From Algoriphagus oliviformis (lineage in GTDB: Bacteria; Bacteroidota; Bacteroidia; Cytophagales; Cyclobacteriaceae), in NCBI RefSeq assembly GCF_017254915.1, contig NZ_JAFKCT010000002.1, positions 62,001 to 126,000 on the forward strand: a stretch of DNA of 64,000 bases. The letters are read 5' to 3'. This document shows, piece after piece, positions 59,515-64,000 of the stretch. The stretch's first letter is position 1; every line of letters begins with the position of its first letter. Position numbers and translations under genes: made by a program. The notes beneath the pieces are model-generated. The model was not told the DNA's origin. It saw only the letters and a list, made by a program, of their open reading frames with translations, and did no database searches.

Positions 59515-59701
59515 CATGATTATCCACAATCTTGCCAGTAAGCGAATTTGCTTCTATAGTCGGGCCTGCCTGAGCAGACAGGCTGGAAGACCCCGACACG
59601 TCGGGCAGGCGATGATCGAAGACCGAAGTAGGGCAAAGCCCCAATTTTAGCGTTCTTTCGGATTGTCGCGGCTGTCTACGGGCATAAAAGCGGATAATCA
59701 T
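59515..59701. mobile_element. MITE-like non-autonomous element, copy B (187 bp)
   Basis: The ends ATGATTATCCAC (59516-59527) and GCGGATAATCAT (59690-59701) are inverted over 11 of 12 bases. The element is flanked exactly by the 9-bp direct repeat AAATTCAAA (59506-59514 and 59702-59710). It aligns to copy A in reverse orientation, sharing a 24-bp identical core (59617-59640), but holds two extra palindromic inserts, one containing CCGACGTGTCGG and one with CCTGCCTGAGCAGACAGG. No ORF is visible. Confidence 0.88.
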
Positions 59702-59772
59702 AAATTCAAATCAGGACAGTTCCATGATCGACCAATTTGGTTAAATTTAGCCGAATTCAAACTTTTTATCCC

Positions 59773-59865
59773 ATGAAATCGAGCCTGCGGCAAAAGTCCC
59801 CGACGAACGGTGGGGAGACCCGCGGGATTTCGGTACACCTCTCAAATCAAATTACAGGCATATGA
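59773..59865 (+). CDS. Possible 30-residue leader ORF overlapping ypfJ
   Basis: An ATG at 59773 opens 30 codons that stop at TGA inside ATATGA, where the ypfJ ATG (59862) overlaps the stop. This could couple ypfJ translation to a leader peptide. The sequence (MKSSLRQKSPTNGGETRG...) has no recognisable motif. Confidence 0.22.
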   Translation: MKSSLRQKSPTNGGETRGISVHLSNQITGI

Positions 59866-60761
59866 AATGGCAAGGCAGAAGACAAAGCTCAAATATCGAT
59901 GACAGAAGAGGTCAGGGTGGCTCTGGAATGGGCGGAGGGGGATTCAATCCCCTCCTGATCGGGCCGCTGCTCAAGCTGCTTTTCTCCAAGACAGGCCTGA
60001 TCCTCATTGCGGTCTTCATAGGCGGATCGCTTTTGCTGGGCTACAATCCGCTGAGCCTGATCGGAGGGATGATGGGGGCTGGCGGCAGCCAGGGACTGAC
60101 TTCCGAGAGCTATGCCCCGACTGCGGCGGAGGAGGAGATGGCTGCCTTTTCCGCAACGATTCTGGCGGACACGGAAGACGTCTGGAACCAGCAGCTGCAA
60201 AACTACCGCGAGCCGACCTTGGTCTTGTTTACCGGCTCGGTCAATTCCGCCTGCGGATCTGCCAGCAGTGCGACGGGGCCTTTTTATTGCCCGGCAGATG
60301 AGAAGCTCTACCTCGACCTCAGCTTTTTCGAAGACATGGAGACCAAGCTGCGGGCAGGAGGGGATTTTGCCTATGCCTACGTGATAGCCCATGAAGTGGG
60401 ACACCATATCCAGAAAATCATGGGAATCACCGACGAGGTGCATAGCCTCCGTGGCCGGGTGAGCGAAAAAGAATACAACCAAAACTCCGTCATGCTGGAG
60501 CTACAGGCCGATTTCCTCGCGGGAGTGTGGGCGCATCATAGCCAGCAGACCGCGGGCATGATGGAGGCGGGAGACTTGGAGGAAGCACTCAATGCCGCCA
60601 ACGCAATCGGCGATGACCGTTTGCAAAAGCAGGCTAGCGGTCGCGTGGTACCGGACTCTTTCACGCATGGCACCTCCGCCCAAAGGATGAAGTGGTTTAA
60701 GAAAGGCTTTGAATCCGGCGACCTGCGCCAAGGCGATACCTTCAATGCGCCTGATCTGTGA
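59862..60761 (+). CDS. ypfJ: Neutral zinc metallopeptidase (YpfJ family)
   Basis: The 299-residue protein has an N-terminal polar part (1-27), one membrane helix (about 43-60), and a metallopeptidase domain with HEVGHH (His177, Glu178, His181), the segment FYCPADEKLYLDLSFF before it, and ELQADFLAGVWAH with the third ligand Glu. The family is called putative neutral zinc metallopeptidase (DUF989/YpfJ) and is usually annotated as membrane-anchored with the catalytic part outside. Substrate unknown. It faces the Nramp-like gene convergently. Confidence 0.9.
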   Translation: MKWQGRRQSSNIDDRRGQGGSGMGGGGFNPLLIGPLLKLLFSKTGLILIAVFIGGSLLLGYNPLSLIGGMMGAGGSQGLTSESYAPTAAEEEMAAFSATILADTEDVWNQQLQNYREPTLVLFTGSVNSACGSASSATGPFYCPADEKLYLDLSFFEDMETKLRAGGDFAYAYVIAHEVGHHIQKIMGITDEVHSLRGRVSEKEYNQNSVMLELQADFLAGVWAHHSQQTAGMMEAGDLEEALNAANAIGDDRLQKQASGRVVPDSFTHGTSAQRMKWFKKGFESGDLRQGDTFNAPDL

Positions 60762-60865
60762 AGATTCCAAGTTTGAGATTTGAGATTTGAAATTTGAGGT
60801 GCCTCTTTTTGCGTGGCACCGTTCCCTTGTTCCCCGTGACTCCTATTTCGTAGATCGTGGATTCT

Positions 60866-62092
60866 TTAAAACCATCCCAAGACCGTCCCCACGCTTTTGA
60901 TCCCCAGTACCAGCGTGATCAGCCAGATGAGTATGGCCACGGCGGTAGCTAAGGGCGAGTTTTTGTATTTTCCCAAGACCGATGACTGAGCGGCGATCCA
61001 GATGATCCAGGCACTGATCAGCGGGAGCAGTACTCCATTCGCCAGCTGGGCCAGGGTGATCAGCTGCACCGGCTTGATGCCCAGAGAGGAAAATACGAGC
61101 CCCAAACCCACGATCAGCCCCATGCTCCAGCGCATGGCGTTTGACCTGATCTCGGTGTCCCAGCCCATCATCCCACAGACCACCAAGGCGGCAGCCAGGG
61201 GAGCGGTCATCGCCGAGGTCATGCCCGCAGCCAGCAGGCCAAAGCCCATCAAGTATCCGGCAAATCGCCCGAACACGGACTCCAAGCCTTTGGAAACGTC
61301 CATTGCGGAGCTGATTTCCTCGCTGGTATTGGCGGCTCCCACGATCAGTATTGCCATGGAGACCAAGCCGCCGAGGATCACAGAGAGCGCGATGTCCCTT
61401 CTCATCAGCGGTAGCTCTGATTCGCTTTTCCACTGCTTTTGGACCAGGGAGGCGTAGAGGAACAGGTTGTAGGGCACGACCGTCGTACCGATCAGCGCGA
61501 CGAGGGTCGGGATTTCCTTTTCGCGCCAGCTGGGAACAAATCCCCGCAAAAGCTGCGTCCAGTCGGGCTGGGTCATGAGTGCTGTGCCCACGAAAGCAAA
61601 GGACATCAGGATGACCAGGGCGACAAGAACCCGCTCCAGCACACGATAGTTTCCACTCCAGAGCAGCAGAAAGGCCAAGGCGCCCAATACGAAGTTGCCC
61701 AGCTGGATCTGAAAACTGCCGACTTGGATACTCGGCGCTTCCCAGTAAAAGCCGAGGCCGAGGTTGGCTCCGGAGATATTGCCGGATTCATAGGCGGCGT
61801 TGCCCAGCACGATGGCGACGAGCACCAAGGTCATCGCGGCCAGTCTGACCAGGGGTTTGCCCTTTTGGCCTCGGATGAGGGTGCTCAGGTCCTTGCCGGT
61901 GACGATTCCTATCCGCCCGGAGATTTCCTGTAGGATGACTGTCGCCGTGATCGAGAGTGCCATCGCCCAGAGCAGCGAAAAGCCAAAATTGGCGCTTGCC
62001 AGGGTGCAGACCGTGACGGTGCCTGGCCCGATGAATGCGGCTGCGACCAGCGGCCCCGGCCCGATGTTTCTTAGTGGATTTTTCAGTTTCAA
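60866..62092 (-). CDS. Nramp-related divalent metal transporter-like protein (TTG start, altered metal site)
   Basis: No ATG precedes the first membrane helix. A TTG at 62092 gives a 408-residue protein starting MKLKNPLRNIGPGP, the normal Nramp length, with about 11 hydrophobic segments. The family is recognisable from GPGPLVAAAFIGPGTVTVCTLASANFG, the helix VIRKMSATILQEIS-like TATVILQEISGRIG and TTVVPYNLFLYASLVQKQW. However, the TM1 metal motif DPGN reads GPGT and the TM6 motif MPH reads VPY, so the usual Asp, Asn and Met ligands for Mn/Fe are missing. It probably moves another substrate. Confidence 0.83.
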   Translation of the reverse strand: MKLKNPLRNIGPGPLVAAAFIGPGTVTVCTLASANFGFSLLWAMALSITATVILQEISGRIGIVTGKDLSTLIRGQKGKPLVRLAAMTLVLVAIVLGNAAYESGNISGANLGLGFYWEAPSIQVGSFQIQLGNFVLGALAFLLLWSGNYRVLERVLVALVILMSFAFVGTALMTQPDWTQLLRGFVPSWREKEIPTLVALIGTTVVPYNLFLYASLVQKQWKSESELPLMRRDIALSVILGGLVSMAILIVGAANTSEEISSAMDVSKGLESVFGRFAGYLMGFGLLAAGMTSAMTAPLAAALVVCGMMGWDTEIRSNAMRWSMGLIVGLGLVFSSLGIKPVQLITLAQLANGVLLPLISAWIIWIAAQSSVLGKYKNSPLATAVAILIWLITLVLGIKSVGTVLGWF

Positions 62093-62254
62093 GGAAGGAA
62101 TTTTGCTGAAAATAGAGATTTGAGAAGAATTTTTGTAGGTTTTGGTAAAAGGCTGGAAATATTCCGAGATCAGGCCTGAGTCCGTTTTGGATGGACGGCG
62201 AAGTCTGCAAAGAATAGAAGAGCCTGGGCAGGCGATTTTCAACCAATTTATCCG

Positions 62255-63283
62255 ATGGCTTTTTCTATGAAATGGATCAACCGTATAGCCAAGCTCTTGG
62301 CGGTTTTGCTGTTGAGTTGCGTGTTCTTTTTTCTGCTGCTCTACCGTGGGGATATCCCTGCTGAGGAGCTTCTGGCCAAGTACAGGACTCCGGAATCCCA
62401 TTTTGTAAAAGTCGACGGGGTGAATGTCCATATCCGGATGATGGGGGAGGGGCAGCCGATCATCCTGCTTCACGGCAGCTTTGCGTCCCTCCATACCTGG
62501 GAGGCCTGGCAAAAGGAATTGAGTCAGCATTTTCTCACCATTTCCCTGGATTTTCCGGGACATGGACTTACTGGTCCGGATGAGCTGAAGCGCTATACAG
62601 TGCAGGATTACAGGGACTTGGTGCTGTCCTTGGCAGAAAAGCTCAATGTGGAACGCTTCCATCTGGCGGGTAATTCCATGGGAGGCGCGGTGGCTTTGGA
62701 GGTAGCGGCGACGCGGCCCGACAAGGTGCTGACGCTGGCCTTGGTAGATGCTTCAGGCGCTCCGCGCAGGCGGGTGAGGACACTGGAGACGGAGGCCGAT
62801 TCCCTCGAGACCGAAAAGCCCTGGATCATGAGCTTGATCCAAAACCGCCTCTTTTCCCAAATTCTCCTCAAATGCACTCCCAAATTTCTCTTTGCGATGA
62901 ACCTCCGGGATGTGTATGGCGACGAATCCAGAATCCGGGCGGAGACCGTGGAGCGCTACTACGAGCTCATGCTCAGGGAGGGCAATCGCGAAGCTACCCT
63001 GGCTAGAGTCGGGGTCGACCGAAAGCCGTTTTCCGACTTTGGCCGACTGAATATGCCCACCCTGATTCTTTGGGGCGGAAAAGATGCCTGGATTCCAGTT
63101 TCCGATGCCTATGAGTTTGAGAAGTCCATTCCGGGGTCTAATCTGGTGGTCTTCGAGGAGGCGGGGCACGTACCGATGGAGGAAATCCCGACGGAATCTG
63201 TCGCGGAATACCTGTCCTTTCTCGGCGTGAGGGTGAGAAAAAACTACCTTGAGCCTCCAAAACAAATGGCCTATGCCCACTGA
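62255..63283 (+). CDS. Membrane-anchored alpha/beta hydrolase
   Basis: The 342-residue protein has an N-terminal hydrophobic anchor (about 10-31) followed by an alpha/beta-hydrolase fold: oxyanion HG in LLHGSFASLHTWEAW (near residue 73), FPGHGLT, the nucleophile Ser in AGNSMGGAVALE near residue 146, the acid in LWGGKDAW and the final His in EEAGHVPMEE. It may hydrolyse esters or lactones; the substrate is unknown. It is transcribed divergently from the Nramp-like gene and overlaps rmuC by 11 bases. Confidence 0.9.
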   Translation: MAFSMKWINRIAKLLAVLLLSCVFFFLLLYRGDIPAEELLAKYRTPESHFVKVDGVNVHIRMMGEGQPIILLHGSFASLHTWEAWQKELSQHFLTISLDFPGHGLTGPDELKRYTVQDYRDLVLSLAEKLNVERFHLAGNSMGGAVALEVAATRPDKVLTLALVDASGAPRRRVRTLETEADSLETEKPWIMSLIQNRLFSQILLKCTPKFLFAMNLRDVYGDESRIRAETVERYYELMLREGNREATLARVGVDRKPFSDFGRLNMPTLILWGGKDAWIPVSDAYEFEKSIPGSNLVVFEEAGHVPMEEIPTESVAEYLSFLGVRVRKNYLEPPKQMAYAH

Positions 63284-64000
63284 AGTGCTGCTGTTCATCG
63301 TCATCGGGATTCAGGTTTTGCTCCTGATCGTGGTGCTGATGAAGGGGAAGGGAGACCGGGAACAGGTTTTTCTCCAAAATGAACTGGCTCGGATGAGCAA
63401 AGACCTGGCTCAGGCGCTGGGTGAGGCGCGGCGGGAGTCCGGCGAAAACCTCAGCCGTCAGTTTGGCCTGATCTTCGAAACCCAACGCGCCGGAGCCAAA
63501 GACCAAAACGAGGCCTTGAAGGCTTTTGGGGAAGTGGTGCGCAACACCATGCAGGATCTGAACAACCTCCAGCGGGAGAAATTTGGCGAGCTGAGTCGAC
63601 GGCAGGATGAGCTGGTGCGAAATACCGAGACGCGGCTGGAAAAAATCCGGGAAACGGTGGAGGAAAAGCTCCAAAAAACACTTGAGGCCCGACTAGGGCA
63701 GTCCTTTGAGTTGGTGAGCAATCAGCTGCAGGCGGTGCAAAAAGGCCTGGGGGAAATGCAGTCCCTGGCCAACGGCGTCGGAGATCTCAAGCGTGTCCTG
63801 AGCAATGTCAAAAGTCGCGGCGTGCTGGGTGAATACCAGCTGCAGGCCTTGCTGGAAAACATGCTTTCCCCCGACCAATACCTGTCCAATGCCTCGGTCA
63901 ACGGCAGCCGGGAGCGGGTGGAGTTTGCCGTGAAGATGCCCGGTCAGGACGCACAGGTGCTTTTGCCCATCGATTCCAAGTTTCCGCAGGAGTCCTATCT
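63273..64000 (+). CDS. rmuC: DNA recombination protein RmuC, 3' end missing
   Basis: From the ATG at 63273 the frame is open to the window edge (about 242 residues). One N-terminal membrane segment (about 4-22) is followed by a long coiled coil (about 28-175) and the start of the RmuC nuclease-like domain: RGVLGEYQLQALLENMLSPDQY, VEFAVKMPG and LLPIDSKFPQESY, with the PD-(D/E)XK-type Glu and Asp-Lys. RmuC limits inversions at short inverted repeats in E. coli. The start overlaps the hydrolase gene by 11 bases. Confidence 0.92.
   Translation, partial: MPTEVLLFIVIGIQVLLLIVVLMKGKGDREQVFLQNELARMSKDLAQALGEARRESGENLSRQFGLIFETQRAGAKDQNEALKAFGEVVRNTMQDLNNLQREKFGELSRRQDELVRNTETRLEKIRETVEEKLQKTLEARLGQSFELVSNQLQAVQKGLGEMQSLANGVGDLKRVLSNVKSRGVLGEYQLQALLENMLSPDQYLSNASVNGSRERVEFAVKMPGQDAQVLLPIDSKFPQESY

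Noticed and set aside
62093..62662. N-terminal extension of the Nramp-like protein to 598 residues
   Set aside because: The extension runs antisense through the start of the alpha/beta hydrolase gene and has no membrane or domain features. The TTG at 62092 gives the family length.
1..64000. tRNA, rRNA, CRISPR, phage or transposase genes
   Set aside because: I looked through the intergenic regions by eye and saw no tRNA cloverleaf, regular repeat-spacer array, integrase or transposase. A tRNAscan and profile search would be needed to exclude them fully.

Overview
The window looks like chromosomal DNA of a free-living Bacteroidota bacterium, most plausibly Cytophagales/Cyclobacteriaceae (Algoriphagus-like). 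This is an inference from gene content and signals: a TonB-dependent receptor paired with a DUF4249 lipoprotein, BlaI/M56/TonB-C-terminal modules, a Bat (VWA/TPR) cluster, a two-gene MetH, DUF1080 with Gfo/Idh/MocA oxidoreductases, and promoters of the Bacteroidota type (TTG, about 20 bases, TAnnTTTG). No tRNA, rRNA, CRISPR array, phage or transposase gene was seen. Both ends cut a gene (plsC-like on the left, rmuC on the right).

Layout. 1-5.3 kb: PlsC, truncated globin and NfeD on the minus strand, then LysM, membrane and TIGR02757 genes on the plus strand. 5.3-7.2 kb: an AT-richer two-gene restriction-modification module. 7.3-14.1 kb: leucyl aminopeptidase, isocitrate dehydrogenase kinase/phosphatase (AceK), a lipoprotein, a CoA-type Nudix hydrolase, a DUF819 membrane protein, a thioredoxin-like ferredoxin and YbjQ. 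14.4-20.1 kb: a very large soluble hybrid histidine kinase and a beta-barrel-like protein. 20.2-25.0 kb: a SAM-I riboswitch followed by split metH and metF. 25.1-31.6 kb: TonB-domain protein, HMG-CoA lyase, Uma2, dprA, MerR, rsmE and deaD. 32.0-37.5 kb: queuosine-precursor transporter, RNase Z, STAS, purC, YwqK-type protein and ApbE. 37.9-47.6 kb: a DUF3857-transglutaminase-DUF2569 protein, thiolase, Bat genes, TonB receptor and DUF4249. 47.6-52.7 kb: two BlaI-M56 pairs with TonB-domain proteins between them. 52.8-64 kb: M14 peptidase, DUF1080-Gfo/Idh-DUF1080, YpfJ, an Nramp-like transporter, alpha/beta hydrolase and rmuC.

The most interesting signals are these. (1) The 47.6-52.7 kb region looks like one regulatory system. 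The palindrome TACGA-N5-TCGTA occurs with identical geometry upstream of both blaI genes and again in a perfect hairpin after the second M56 gene. The M56 proteins carry exchangeable C-terminal output domains (TonB-C or lipocalin-like) after a membrane segment ending in a lipobox-like Cys, and a separate lipoprotein gene looks like a detached copy of that C-terminal half. (2) Two copies of a small non-autonomous mobile element (151 and 187 bp) have related ends and are each flanked by a perfect 9-bp direct repeat (40.4 and 59.5 kb). (3) Several decaying or small genes are visible only by direct reading: a thiolase 3' remnant, a membrane-protein gene broken by one in-frame TAG, and two short ORFs that overlap neighbouring genes.
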